57,154 nt of DNA from an uncultured Clostridium sp. (GTDB taxonomy: Bacteria; Bacillota_I; Bacilli_A; RF39; UBA660), in contig CAJJPX010000005.1 in assembly GCA_905193755.1 (NCBI GenBank), forward strand, positions 1 through 57,154, given 5' to 3'. Below, piece by piece: positions 24,845 through 33,269 of this stretch. The notes under the pieces are model-generated. The model was not told where the DNA came from, ran no database searches, and saw only the letters and a list, made by a program, of their open reading frames with translations. The number at the start of each line of letters is the position of its first letter. Positions within the stretch are counted from its first letter, which is position 1. A program made the translations under genes and the position numbers.

Positions 24845-25249
24845 ATGAAAAAGAAATGGTTTATATTAATAATTATATTGGTAATTGGCTTTGTAGTGGG
24901 TTGTTATATTTTTTTGAATAAAACTAATGATGTTAAAATAACTATAAATAATCAATCACATGATTTGAAAGATATTAATGAAGTTGTTGAGTTAGCAGAA
25001 AAAGAATTTTATAAATGGAATATAAATGCTAAATTATTAACAATTGAGTATTATGAAAAGAATGTTGCGGATTTGGAAGAACAACTAAAAAATGAATATT
25101 CAGCTACTGATGCAGTAGTAATATATATTAAATTTAAAACTTTTTTAATTACTGATCAATCTTTAAATAGAAATGAAGAATATACATATTCTATGGAATT
25201 TATTAAAAAAGATAATTCATGGAATATGGTGAATTTTGGACAAGGATAG
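24845..25249 (+). CDS. Small membrane-anchored extracytoplasmic protein, unknown
   Basis: 134 aa: an N-terminal membrane helix (5-25), then an external domain beginning DVKITINNQSHDL. The helix-then-sheet order and closing pattern SWNMVNFGQG recall small NTF2-like secreted domains such as DUF4829, but I cannot place it firmly. There is no clear ribosome site in the expected position. It is closed by a strong terminator before the CIRCE-clpB unit. Confidence 0.6.
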   Translation: MKKKWFILIIILVIGFVVGCYIFLNKTNDVKITINNQSHDLKDINEVVELAEKEFYKWNINAKLLTIEYYEKNVADLEEQLKNEYSATDAVVIYIKFKTFLITDQSLNRNEEYTYSMEFIKKDNSWNMVNFGQG

Positions 25250-25261
25250 TTTTACGATTTC

Positions 25262-25299
25262 GTTGGAGAAAATTTTAGAAATCTTCAACGACTTTTTAT
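25262..25299 (+). terminator. Terminator upstream of CIRCE
   Basis: TCGTTGGAGA pairs with TCTTCAACGA (10 bp, one G-U) and is followed by CTTTTT. Confidence 0.75.
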
Positions 25300-25309
25300 T
25301 TATAAATAA

Positions 25310-25336
25310 TTAGCACTCTCTATTGACAAGTGCTAA
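25310..25336 (+). promoter_or_regulatory. CIRCE operator (HrcA site)
   Basis: TTAGCACTC (25310-25318), 9-bp spacer, AAGTGCTAA (25328-25336): one mismatch to the CIRCE consensus arms TTAGCACTC-N9-GAGTGCTAA. It overlaps the clpB -35, so HrcA should repress by occlusion and heat shock should derepress. Confidence 0.93.
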
Positions 25337-25351
25337 AAAGTGGTGTATAAT
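25323..25351 (+). promoter_or_regulatory. clpB promoter, full consensus
   Basis: TTGACA (25323-25328), 17-bp spacer, TATAAT (25346-25351); the -35 sits in the CIRCE spacer and right arm. Confidence 0.88.
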
Positions 25352-25377
25352 ATACTCGTCGAATAGGAGGTATAGAT

Positions 25378-27480
25378 ATGTTCAATATGAATAATGAAGA
25401 GAATGAAAACGTCTTAGAAAAATATGGACGTAATATAAATGAAGATGTTAAGAATCATAAGATTGATCCTATCATCGGTCGTGATGATGAGATTCGTAGT
25501 ATCACTAGAATTTTATCAAGAAAGACAAAAAATAATCCGGTTTTAATTGGAGAACCAGGAGTAGGTAAAACTGCAATAGTTGAAGGACTTGCTCAAAGAA
25601 TAGTTAGAGGAGATGTACCAGAGAGTTTAAAAAATAAAATAGTATGGGAGTTAAATATGTCTTCTTTAATAGCTGGTGCTAAATATAGAGGAGAATTTGA
25701 AGAAAGACTTAAAAAAGTACTTGATGAAGTTAAGAAGAGTGAAGGAAACATTATAATGTTTATCGATGAGATTCACTTGATAGTTGGTACTGGTGCAGTT
25801 GATGGAGCAATGGATACAGGTAATATATTAAAACCAATGCTTGCTCGTGGTGAAATACATGTAATAGGTGCTACTACTTTAAATGAATACAGAATGTATA
25901 TTGAAAAAGATGGTGCTTTAGAACGTAGATTTCAAAAGGTTACTATTAGTGAACCAACTGTAGAAGACACTATAACAATACTTCGTGGTCTAAAAGAAAG
26001 ATTTGAAATATATCATGGAGTTACTATTCAAGATAAAGCTCTTGTAAGCGCTGCAACTCTTTCAAATAGATATATAACTGATAGATTCTTACCTGATAAA
26101 GCAATTGATTTAGTTGATGAAGCATGTGCTACTATAAGAGTACAAATGGATAGTGTACCAACTTCACTAGATGAAATAACTAGAAAGATATTAACTTTAC
26201 AAGTAGAAAAAGAAGCATTAAAGAAAGAAAAAGATGAACTTTCTATTAAAAGACTTGAAAAAATTGATGATGAACTTTATACATTAAAAGGGAAAGAACA
26301 AGAATTAAGTACTAAATGGAAAGAAGAAAAAGAAATTAATGAAGATATAAAGAAGGTTAAATCTGATATATCTAGATACACCTTTGAATTTGAAGAAGCT
26401 AAAAATAATTATGATTTAGAAACTGCTGCTAGAATTAAGAATGGTACTTTACCAAAATTAGAACAAAAATTAAGTGAGCTTACTAAGAAACGTAAAGATG
26501 GTATTTTATCTGATACTGTTACTAGTGAAGATATTGGAGATGTTATAAGTAAATGGACTAATATTCCATTATCTAAGTTAATGAGTAGTGAAAAGGAAAA
26601 GATACTTAATTTAGAAGAAAATCTAAAGAAACGTGTTAAGGGACAAGATGGTGCAATTAAGCTTGTTAGTGATGCGATAATTCGTTCTAGAAGTGGAATT
26701 AAAGATCCTGAAAGACCTATTGGTTCATTTATGTTTTTAGGACCAACTGGAGTAGGTAAAACAGAAGTAGCAAGAAGTCTTGCATATGAGTTATTTGATG
26801 ATGAACACCATATGGTGAGAATAGATATGAGTGAGTATATGGAAAAATATTCAGTATCTAGATTAATTGGTGCTGCTCCTGGATATGTTGGATATGAAGA
26901 AGGAGGACAACTTACTGAAAAAGTAAGAAGAAATCCATATTCAATAGTATTATTTGATGAAATAGAAAAAGCACACCCAGATGTTCTTAACTTATTACTA
27001 CAAATACTTGATGAGGGAAGACTAACTGATTCAAATGGTAGAACAGTTAACTTTAAAAATACTATTATAATTATGACTTCTAATGTAGGAAGTGAGTATA
27101 TTATAAGTGGTGAAGAAGATAAAGTAAGAGGTGAACTTAATAAATACTTTAGACCGGAATTTTTAAATAGACTTGATGAAATAGTTGTATTTAATAAACT
27201 TTCTAAAGATAATTTAAGTGAAATACTTGATAAAATAATTAGTGAGATAGAGCATAGACTAATAGACATAAATGTTAAAATTAAATTAACAGAAGATGCT
27301 AAAAAATATTTCATTGATAATGGATATGATGAATATTATGGAGCTAGACCTTTAAAGAGACTAGTTAATAATAAACTTGAAACTATAATAGCTCGTAAAC
27401 TTATTAATAATGAAATAAAACAAAATACTGAAATAATTGTTGACTATAAAAATAATGATATAGTTATTTCTAATGAGTAG
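25378..27480 (+). CDS. clpB: ClpB-type AAA+ disaggregase without N-terminal domain
   Basis: 700 aa. It starts almost directly with AAA+ domain 1 (Walker A GEPGVGKT at 58-65), lacking the usual Clp N domain of about 140 residues. Between the ATPase domains is a long coiled-coil middle domain (about 260-385), with the ClpB-like phrase TAARIKNGTLPKLEQKL. AAA+ domain 2 has Walker A GPTGVGKT at 455-462. No ClpP-binding LGF/IGF loop is seen, so it is a DnaK-partnered disaggregase and not a protease subunit. About 700 aa is the Mollicutes ClpB size. SD AGGAGG. Regulated by CIRCE. Confidence 0.9.
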   Translation: MFNMNNEENENVLEKYGRNINEDVKNHKIDPIIGRDDEIRSITRILSRKTKNNPVLIGEPGVGKTAIVEGLAQRIVRGDVPESLKNKIVWELNMSSLIAGAKYRGEFEERLKKVLDEVKKSEGNIIMFIDEIHLIVGTGAVDGAMDTGNILKPMLARGEIHVIGATTLNEYRMYIEKDGALERRFQKVTISEPTVEDTITILRGLKERFEIYHGVTIQDKALVSAATLSNRYITDRFLPDKAIDLVDEACATIRVQMDSVPTSLDEITRKILTLQVEKEALKKEKDELSIKRLEKIDDELYTLKGKEQELSTKWKEEKEINEDIKKVKSDISRYTFEFEEAKNNYDLETAARIKNGTLPKLEQKLSELTKKRKDGILSDTVTSEDIGDVISKWTNIPLSKLMSSEKEKILNLEENLKKRVKGQDGAIKLVSDAIIRSRSGIKDPERPIGSFMFLGPTGVGKTEVARSLAYELFDDEHHMVRIDMSEYMEKYSVSRLIGAAPGYVGYEEGGQLTEKVRRNPYSIVLFDEIEKAHPDVLNLLLQILDEGRLTDSNGRTVNFKNTIIIMTSNVGSEYIISGEEDKVRGELNKYFRPEFLNRLDEIVVFNKLSKDNLSEILDKIISEIEHRLIDINVKIKLTEDAKKYFIDNGYDEYYGARPLKRLVNNKLETIIARKLINNEIKQNTEIIVDYKNNDIVISNE

Positions 27481-27506
27481 TGACTTAAAAAATCACTACT
27501 TTTTTA
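27476..27506 (+). terminator. clpB terminator containing the stop codon
   Basis: AGTAGTGA (27476-27483), 9-nt loop, TCACTACT (27493-27500), T run. Confidence 0.85.
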
Positions 27507-27573
27507 TTATTAAAATATTTGATATGTGAAATTTATGTGTTATAATGTTTTTATGATAAAGGTGGTATAAAAG

Positions 27574-28422
27574 ATGAATAATAATTATAATAATACATTT
27601 GATAATAATCAAAATAATATGGATCAAATGAATAATAACTATAATAATCAAATGAATCAAAATAAAAGTATGAATAATAACTTTAACAATAATTATAACA
27701 ATAACAATAATAATTGGAATAATAATAGTAATAATATCGGTAATAATAATTGGAATAATAATCAAATGTATTCTGGAAAACTTGATTATTTTAAATATAT
27801 TATAAGTGCTTTCTTAAAACCATTTGATACATTTAAAAATAATGAAAATAGTATGAATGACATTAAAAATGTTTCTATGCTAGCTGTTATAACTGTTGGT
27901 ATAATGACTGTTATAAATTTATTATCTACTATGATTTCAGCGGTTAGAAGAGTAAGTTTATTTTCAGGTGTTACTTGGAATTGGTCTAATTTAAAAGATG
28001 TAGAATATTTTAAAGTTATTGGATTAGATTTATTGATATATGCAGGTATAATTGCTGGTATTGCTGGTGTTTATTATCTTGCAAGTTTGGTAATAAAGAA
28101 GGAAGCAAAGTTTGCTAAATTATTAGGTGCTGTTACTACTGCTGCTATACCTTTAACAGTATGTTCTTTATTACTATCTCCATTGCTTTCAATGTTATAT
28201 GCTCCGCTTGGAATTGCTGCAGCTATTGTTGGTGGAATATATTGTGTTGTAACATTATTTGAATTAATTAATGATATAGTTGTGATTGAAAATAAAAATT
28301 CTAGAATTTATTATCATTTAATTTGTTTATCAGTTGTTGTGATTGTTGGTGGATTTATTGCTTATAAAGTTTTAATGGGTTCTTTACTTGGTGGTGGACT
28401 TGATGACTTTTTAGACTTTTAA
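27574..28422 (+). CDS. Yip1-like membrane protein with Asn-rich prion-like N-terminus
   Basis: 282 aa. The first 64 residues contain 39 Asn with Gln, Met, Tyr and Trp between them and almost no charge: a low-complexity, prion-like segment. From about 70 the sequence becomes an integral membrane domain (SAFLKPFDTFKN, then about five hydrophobic helices) resembling the Yip1/DUF6574 type of five-helix protein. A Gly-rich loop closes it (GSLLGGGLDDFLDF). SD AAAGGTGG. Alternative: Asn codons AAT/AAC expanded by slippage in an AT-rich genome with no function of their own. Role unknown. Confidence 0.72.
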   Translation: MNNNYNNTFDNNQNNMDQMNNNYNNQMNQNKSMNNNFNNNYNNNNNNWNNNSNNIGNNNWNNNQMYSGKLDYFKYIISAFLKPFDTFKNNENSMNDIKNVSMLAVITVGIMTVINLLSTMISAVRRVSLFSGVTWNWSNLKDVEYFKVIGLDLLIYAGIIAGIAGVYYLASLVIKKEAKFAKLLGAVTTAAIPLTVCSLLLSPLLSMLYAPLGIAAAIVGGIYCVVTLFELINDIVVIENKNSRIYYHLICLSVVVIVGGFIAYKVLMGSLLGGGLDDFLDF

Positions 28423-28496
28423 AATAAGTATTGATACAATTAAAGATGTTTAGATGAAAATTTATTCATCTTTTAATTTATTGAGTAAAAAGAATA

Positions 28497-28530
28497 AAAC
28501 ATATATTTTAAGTAATATATGTTTTTTATT
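28497..28530 (+). terminator. Terminator before the ATP-grasp gene
   Basis: AAACATATAT (28497-28506), 8-nt loop, ATATATGTTT (28515-28524), T run. A second weaker hairpin (AGATGAA/TTCATCT) lies near 28451-28471. Confidence 0.8.
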
Positions 28531-28556
28531 AAAAAGATGGTATACTATTTATAGTG

Positions 28557-29567
28557 ATGAATATGAAAAGTTTAATTTATAAGATAAAATGTTTTAAAGG
28601 TGGAACTATTAAAAGTATATTTAATATAGTAGGTAAGATACATAAGAAGACTCATAAATGTAGATTATTCTTACTTTTCGATATAGTCTTTTGTTCTATA
28701 AAATATGGTAGTGGTCCTTATGACTATCAAGAATTTGAATTTTATAATTTGAATTTTAAAGAGAGAAAAACATACTTAACTAGAGTTAAAAATAATCAAA
28801 TTGTAAGAATGTTTAATGATAAAGAAATATCTAAGAAATTTGATGATAAAGTAGAATTTAATAAAATATTTAATGAGTTTTTAAAACGTGATTGGTTGTA
28901 TTTGGATAATAATTATGATGAGTTTATTAAGTTTTGTGATGACAAAAATGATTTTATTGCTAAACCTGTAGGTGGTAGTGGTGGTGAAGGAATAGAACTA
29001 ATCAAAGTCAATAAAAAGAAACTTAAAGATACTTATGAATATTTAGTTTCTAATAATAAGCTTCTTGTTGAAGAAAAGATTATTCAAAATAAAGAGATTA
29101 GTAAACTTAATAAAACGAGTGTTAATACTTTTAGAATAGTTACATTCTTTGATGGAAAAGAGACTCATATATTAAATGTTGTATTTAAGATAGGTAATGG
29201 TGGTGTTACTGATAACTTCTCTAGTGGAAGTATGTATACTTTTGTTCGTGATGGGAAAATAATTGTTCCAGCTATTGATAGAGATGATAATATATTCTAT
29301 GAACATCCAATTAGTAAAATTAAAATAGTTGGTTATGAGATTCCTAATTATGATAAAGCAATAGAATTGGTAAAGAAGTGTGCTAAAAAAGTACCAGAAG
29401 TTAAATATGTTGGATGGGATGTTGCTATCACTGATAAAGAAGCTGTTATTATAGAAGGAAATTGTTTTCCAGGAGTTTATCAAATTAAACCAAGTTTTGT
29501 GAGTGAGAAGGTTGGTCTTGTTCCTGTATTTGAGAAAGCAATGAAAATTAAAATAGATGAATTATAG
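28557..29567 (+). CDS. Sugar-transfer-associated ATP-grasp family protein
   Basis: About 336 aa. The central ATP-grasp elements are visible: FIAKPVGGSGGEGIELIKV (nucleotide-binding Lys and Gly-rich loop), LLVEEKI, NTFRIVTFF, and near the end VGWDVAITDKEAVIIEGNCFPG with the metal-binding Glu and Asn. It matches the family Pfam calls ATPgrasp_ST, found in polysaccharide and cell-surface loci, probably ligating a carboxylate to an amine. Soluble. TATACT at 28541-28546 is only about 10 bp before the ATG and there is no SD, so the mRNA may be nearly leaderless. rnhB follows 7 bp after its stop. Confidence 0.82.
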   Translation: MNMKSLIYKIKCFKGGTIKSIFNIVGKIHKKTHKCRLFLLFDIVFCSIKYGSGPYDYQEFEFYNLNFKERKTYLTRVKNNQIVRMFNDKEISKKFDDKVEFNKIFNEFLKRDWLYLDNNYDEFIKFCDDKNDFIAKPVGGSGGEGIELIKVNKKKLKDTYEYLVSNNKLLVEEKIIQNKEISKLNKTSVNTFRIVTFFDGKETHILNVVFKIGNGGVTDNFSSGSMYTFVRDGKIIVPAIDRDDNIFYEHPISKIKIVGYEIPNYDKAIELVKKCAKKVPEVKYVGWDVAITDKEAVIIEGNCFPGVYQIKPSFVSEKVGLVPVFEKAMKIKIDEL

Positions 29568-29574
29568 AGGCAAT

Positions 29575-30168
29575 ATGAAAGAGTTTGAGACAGAATTATA
29601 TGAAAGTGGAATAAATTATATAGCTGGTATAGATGAAGTAGGAAGAGGTCCTTTAGTAGGTCCTGTTGTTACTGCGGCTGTTATACTTCCAAAAGATTTT
29701 TATGATGAGAGAATAAATGATTCAAAAAAATTAACTGAAAAAAAGAGAGAATTATTATATGATGTTATAATGGAGAACGCAGTTAGTGTTGGAATAGGTA
29801 TTAGTAGTGAAGATGTAATAGATGAAATAAATATACTTGAAGCTACTAAAAAAGCAATGATTGAAGCAGTAAATAACTTAAGTGTTAGGCCAGAACATTT
29901 ATTAATAGATGCTGTTAAATTAAATATAGATATACCACAAACATCTATAATAAAAGGAGATGCTAAAAGTGAAAGTATTGCTGCTGCTAGTATAGTTGCT
30001 AAAGTAACAAGAGACAGAATGATGATAGAACTTGATAAAATACACCCAGAGTATGACTTTAAGCATAATAAAGGATATGGTACTAAAAAACACATAGAAG
30101 CAATAGAAAAATATGGAATAATAAAAGAGCATAGGAAAACATTTGCTCCTTGTGATAAATATATTTAA
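29575..30168 (+). CDS. rnhB: Ribonuclease HII
   Basis: 197 aa from ATG 29575 (SD GAGG 4 nt upstream; ATG 29557 is inside the previous gene). RNase HII motifs: IAGIDEVGRGPLVGPVV with the catalytic Asp-Glu, INDSKKLTEKKRE, HLLIDAVKL with the third Asp, KGDAKSESIAAASIVAKVTRD and HKGYGTKKH-like NKGYGTKKH. It removes single ribonucleotides and RNA primers from DNA. Likely co-transcribed with the ATP-grasp gene. Confidence 0.95.
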   Translation: MKEFETELYESGINYIAGIDEVGRGPLVGPVVTAAVILPKDFYDERINDSKKLTEKKRELLYDVIMENAVSVGIGISSEDVIDEINILEATKKAMIEAVNNLSVRPEHLLIDAVKLNIDIPQTSIIKGDAKSESIAAASIVAKVTRDRMMIELDKIHPEYDFKHNKGYGTKKHIEAIEKYGIIKEHRKTFAPCDKYI

Positions 30169-30171
30169 AAG

Positions 30172-30206
30172 TTCAATTTATATAAAAAATGAATTGAATT
30201 TTTTTT
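30172..30206 (+). terminator. rnhB terminator
   Basis: TTCAATTTAT (30172-30181), 7-nt loop, ATGAATTGAA (30189-30198, one U-G), T run. Confidence 0.8.
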
Positions 30207-30248
30207 AATAAAATAATATACTTAAAGTAAGATAGGTAGGTAGTATTA

Positions 30249-32390
30249 ATGGATAAAAGAATTGATGATGGGTTAATACTTGATGAAGGGGACATAATTA
30301 AAAAAAAGGATAATGGTTTAGTTGAAGTAACTTCTTCAAACTTAAAGGAACTTGCTGATCAATTACAGTTTGATACGTTAGCAGAAGAGTGTATTCTTGA
30401 AGATTTATGTAAGTCTTATAATATAAGTCGTGAAGATATGTTTATACTTATTCATGAACTTAAAAAGAGAGGCAATAATATAGTTACCATGAATACTTCT
30501 GCATCTAATTATGAGAATGAAGATAAAACTACTGTAACTTTAATACGTAATTTTGGTCATGAACAATTAATTAATGATTTTTCTTATAATATTATAAGTA
30601 ATGATGAAAATATTAAGTGCATGCTTATATCCGATACTAGATTTGGCAGTATATATCAACAAACAAGTATATTAAATGATATGTATTTAAAAGCTAAAGC
30701 TATGGGTGTTAAGTATGTATTTTTAACTGGTGATGTGGTTGAAGGAATATATAGAGGCAGTAAAAGTATATATAATTCTACATTACATAAAGATGGATAT
30801 GATGATCAAGCCGATTATGTTGCTTCTTGTTTTCCTAGAGTAGAAGGAATAACTACGTATTTTGTTACTGGTGAACATGATTTATCATTTTTGAAAACTA
30901 AAGAGAAAGTAGATATAGGTAAAATAATTGCGTCTAAAAGAGAAGACATGATTTATTTGGGACCAAGACGTAAGAAAGTTACATTTATAAGTGATAAAGG
31001 AAATGGTAGTGTATCAATATATTTGCAACATTCTAGTGGTAATGTTCCATATACTATAAGTTATAAACCTCAACAAAAGATAGCTGCGCTTAGAAATGAA
31101 GACAAGACTGATATACTTGTTACTAGTCATTTTGCTGCTTGTGATTCTTTTTTAAGACGTGGTGTTCGTTCTTATCAAGTTCCTACTGTTGTTAGTACTA
31201 CTGATGAAATGAAGGATGCTAATACGCCAGTATATAATACTGTTGGTAGTTGGATTATTACTTTAAAGAAGGATAAGAAGGGTAATTTAAAAAATACTAG
31301 TCAAATGTATATTCCTTATTATCAAACTATAAAAGATGATTATAAAAACTTTAAAACACTTTATCTTACTGATGGTGAAAATATATATTTAAGTAGACCA
31401 ATTATTAGAGATGAAAGAGATAAAATATATTCTAATATTAAGAATGGTGAAAAGATAGATAAAATATGTTCTAGGTTGGGAATTAGTGTTTTGAAGTTTG
31501 GTGGAGTTGTTGAGGAATTAAAGCTTAAAGGGTATGATATAGATTTAATTGATAAGTCTGGTAGTAAGATTGTTATAAAGAAAAATAAAGGAAGAAGTAA
31601 TAAAACTATTAAGCCTCAGATGGGAGAATTAACACATATTAGGCAAACCTGGATATCTGATACGCATTTTTGTAATGAAGCACAACAACTTGGACTTGTG
31701 AATCAAATATATAAGGAAACTCGTGATAAAGGTATTGATACTGTTTTACATTTTGGGGATGTACTTGATGGAGATTATCATAATAGACCAGAACATCAAT
31801 ATGCTTTATTTAGACAAGGTGCTTCAAGACAACTTGAATATATAGTTAATTATTATCCTAAGGTTGAAGGAGTGAGCACGTATTTTATAACTGGTACTCA
31901 TGATCAAACTCATGCTAAGAATGGTGGATTATTTATGGGACCTGCTATTGAAAGACTTAGACCAGACTTACATTTTATGGGAGATGATAAAGGAATATTT
32001 AGTCCTAAAGAAAGTCCTAAAACAATAGAAGAAATGTATCATCCGGGTGGTGGATGTGCATCAAGCCTTTCTTATAAAATGCAAAAATATATAGATAAAA
32101 TGGAGCCTGGGTGTAAACCTAACATACTTGGTAGTGGACACTTTCATCAAAGCCATATGATGGCTTATAGAAATGTAATAGCATTTTTAATACCATGTTT
32201 GACTGCTAAAACTAATTTTGCTATAAGACAAGGACTTGAAAATACTATGGGAGCTTACTTTGTAGATATGTATGTAAATCAAAGAGGTGAAATTGAAATG
32301 CTAGAATTTGAAGAAAAAAGATTTACACCAAAAGATTGTAAAAAAGATGATTTCTTAAAAACAAAACAACTTGTATTGAAAAGTAAATAA
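30249..32390 (+). CDS. Tandem metallophosphoesterase protein with one degenerate domain
   Basis: 713 aa, soluble. Two calcineurin-like phosphoesterase domains flank a helix-turn-helix-like stretch. Domain 1 (about 120-350) has altered motifs: SDTRFGS (Arg for His), FLTGDVVEG, GEHDLSF (Glu for Asn) and TSHFAACDS. Domain 2 (about 470-690) is nearer to intact: SDTHFCNE, HFGDVLDGD, GTHDQTH and SGHFHQSHM. Near 45-72 and 410-440 are winged-helix-like segments (EECILEDLCKSYNISREDMF; IYSNIKNGEKIDKICSRLG), so the protein looks like an internal duplication of an HTH-plus-phosphoesterase unit. Resembles Mre11/polymerase-II-small-subunit folds only generally. Substrate unknown. Confidence 0.75.
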   Translation: MDKRIDDGLILDEGDIIKKKDNGLVEVTSSNLKELADQLQFDTLAEECILEDLCKSYNISREDMFILIHELKKRGNNIVTMNTSASNYENEDKTTVTLIRNFGHEQLINDFSYNIISNDENIKCMLISDTRFGSIYQQTSILNDMYLKAKAMGVKYVFLTGDVVEGIYRGSKSIYNSTLHKDGYDDQADYVASCFPRVEGITTYFVTGEHDLSFLKTKEKVDIGKIIASKREDMIYLGPRRKKVTFISDKGNGSVSIYLQHSSGNVPYTISYKPQQKIAALRNEDKTDILVTSHFAACDSFLRRGVRSYQVPTVVSTTDEMKDANTPVYNTVGSWIITLKKDKKGNLKNTSQMYIPYYQTIKDDYKNFKTLYLTDGENIYLSRPIIRDERDKIYSNIKNGEKIDKICSRLGISVLKFGGVVEELKLKGYDIDLIDKSGSKIVIKKNKGRSNKTIKPQMGELTHIRQTWISDTHFCNEAQQLGLVNQIYKETRDKGIDTVLHFGDVLDGDYHNRPEHQYALFRQGASRQLEYIVNYYPKVEGVSTYFITGTHDQTHAKNGGLFMGPAIERLRPDLHFMGDDKGIFSPKESPKTIEEMYHPGGGCASSLSYKMQKYIDKMEPGCKPNILGSGHFHQSHMMAYRNVIAFLIPCLTAKTNFAIRQGLENTMGAYFVDMYVNQRGEIEMLEFEEKRFTPKDCKKDDFLKTKQLVLKSK

Positions 32391-32404
32391 TAATGTGTTA
32401 AAAT
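32376..32404 (+). promoter_or_regulatory. Promoter of the glycine T-box operon
   Basis: TTGAAA (32376-32381), 17-bp spacer, TAAAAT (32399-32404), overlapping the end of the upstream gene. Confidence 0.7.
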
Positions 32405-32407
32405 ACA

Positions 32408-32530
32408 TGTATTGAGCGATGATAGTGTGATGGCAAAGCACTTAGGCTATAGATTTAAAGTGATTCTTCTAGAATAAGTAAGGTGGAACCGTCCTTAAGG
32501 ACCCTTACGACATTTTAGAAGTTTTTTATT
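32408..32530 (+). promoter_or_regulatory. T-box leader, glycine specificity
   Basis: The T-box AGGTGGAACCG is at 32481-32491, followed by the usual short hairpin (GTCCTTAAGGAC). The bulge TGGA matches a tRNA with U at the discriminator position, as in tRNA-Gly. A short stem I contains two possible GGC specifiers (32432 and 32444 regions). A competing terminator is CTTCTAGAAT (32466-32475) with ATTTTAGAAG (32512-32521) and a T run. Uncharged tRNA-Gly should permit read-through into the two genes downstream. Confidence 0.9.
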
Positions 32531-32543
32531 TATTGGAGGTATC

Positions 32544-33269
32544 ATGAGGATTGAAGGAGTAAAACAATTAGATCAAAATTTCTATGAAACAATAACTGTT
32601 AGAGATGGAATTATCAAAGTAAGTGGTAAAGTACTAGATACAATACATATGAGTAAATCATTTACTGATTCTTTACGAGGGAAAAGTGATGAAGAAATAA
32701 GAATGGCTATTATAGAATACTTTATGAATTATAATAGACTTAATTTTATATCAGATGACTTTAGTAGAATAACAGGACCTATATATTATGTAGGGACAGA
32801 AAGTGGTAAATTATTACTTATTAATGATAAAACTACTGAAACAGAAAAAATGAGAATATTAAATAAATATATAAGAGATAGATATTACTTTTTATATAAT
32901 CATCCTTGTGATATTTATGGACTTAATGTTAATTATGGAGAAACTAGTTCATATTTTATAACACGTAGTGGGTGTGTTAAATTTAATTTATCTCGTGATA
33001 AAGATAAGTTGCCTGAATATGAAAATGTATTTGTTGAAACATTTTTAGATGAGATATTTAAAGATGAAATAGTAACAGTTGTTAAGCCTAAAAATGGAGA
33101 AGACTATAAAAGCAACTATGAATTAGTTGGAAATGGTAAAAGAGTAATTCTTGGTATGATGAATAAAGACATACTTAAAAAAGTAGAAGAACACAATAAA
33201 AAATGTGAAAAAATGAAGAAAGAAAATGAAGAAATAAGAAAATTACAACTTAAAATGGAGGGAATTTAA
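32544..33269 (+). CDS. Unknown protein in the glyS T-box operon
   Basis: 241 aa, soluble, no family recognised. The N-terminus (MRIEGVKQLDQNFYETITVRDG) is beta-rich and the C-terminus (about 205-241) is a charged helix. A central Tyr/Asn-rich part (RDRYYFLYNHPCDIYGLNVNYG) contains single Cys residues but no metal motif. SD GGAGG is 4 nt before ATG 32544. It is the first gene after a glycine T-box and overlaps the start of glyS by 1 nt (TAATG), so its level should rise with glycyl-tRNA shortage. Confidence 0.75.
   Translation: MRIEGVKQLDQNFYETITVRDGIIKVSGKVLDTIHMSKSFTDSLRGKSDEEIRMAIIEYFMNYNRLNFISDDFSRITGPIYYVGTESGKLLLINDKTTETEKMRILNKYIRDRYYFLYNHPCDIYGLNVNYGETSSYFITRSGCVKFNLSRDKDKLPEYENVFVETFLDEIFKDEIVTVVKPKNGEDYKSNYELVGNGKRVILGMMNKDILKKVEEHNKKCEKMKKENEEIRKLQLKMEGI

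Noticed and set aside
26409..27314. Long minus-strand frame (301 codons) within clpB
   Set aside because: Ser/Leu-rich shadow of the sense strand, no SD or family motif; clpB is certain on the + strand.
25378..27480. Assignment as ClpC or ClpE
   Set aside because: No LGF/IGF ClpP loop, long ClpB-like coiled-coil middle domain and no N-terminal zinc finger.
27496..27765. Minus-strand Ile-rich frame of 89 codons
   Set aside because: It is the reverse complement of the Asn-rich AAT/AAC stretch of the gene at 27574; no SD and implausible composition.
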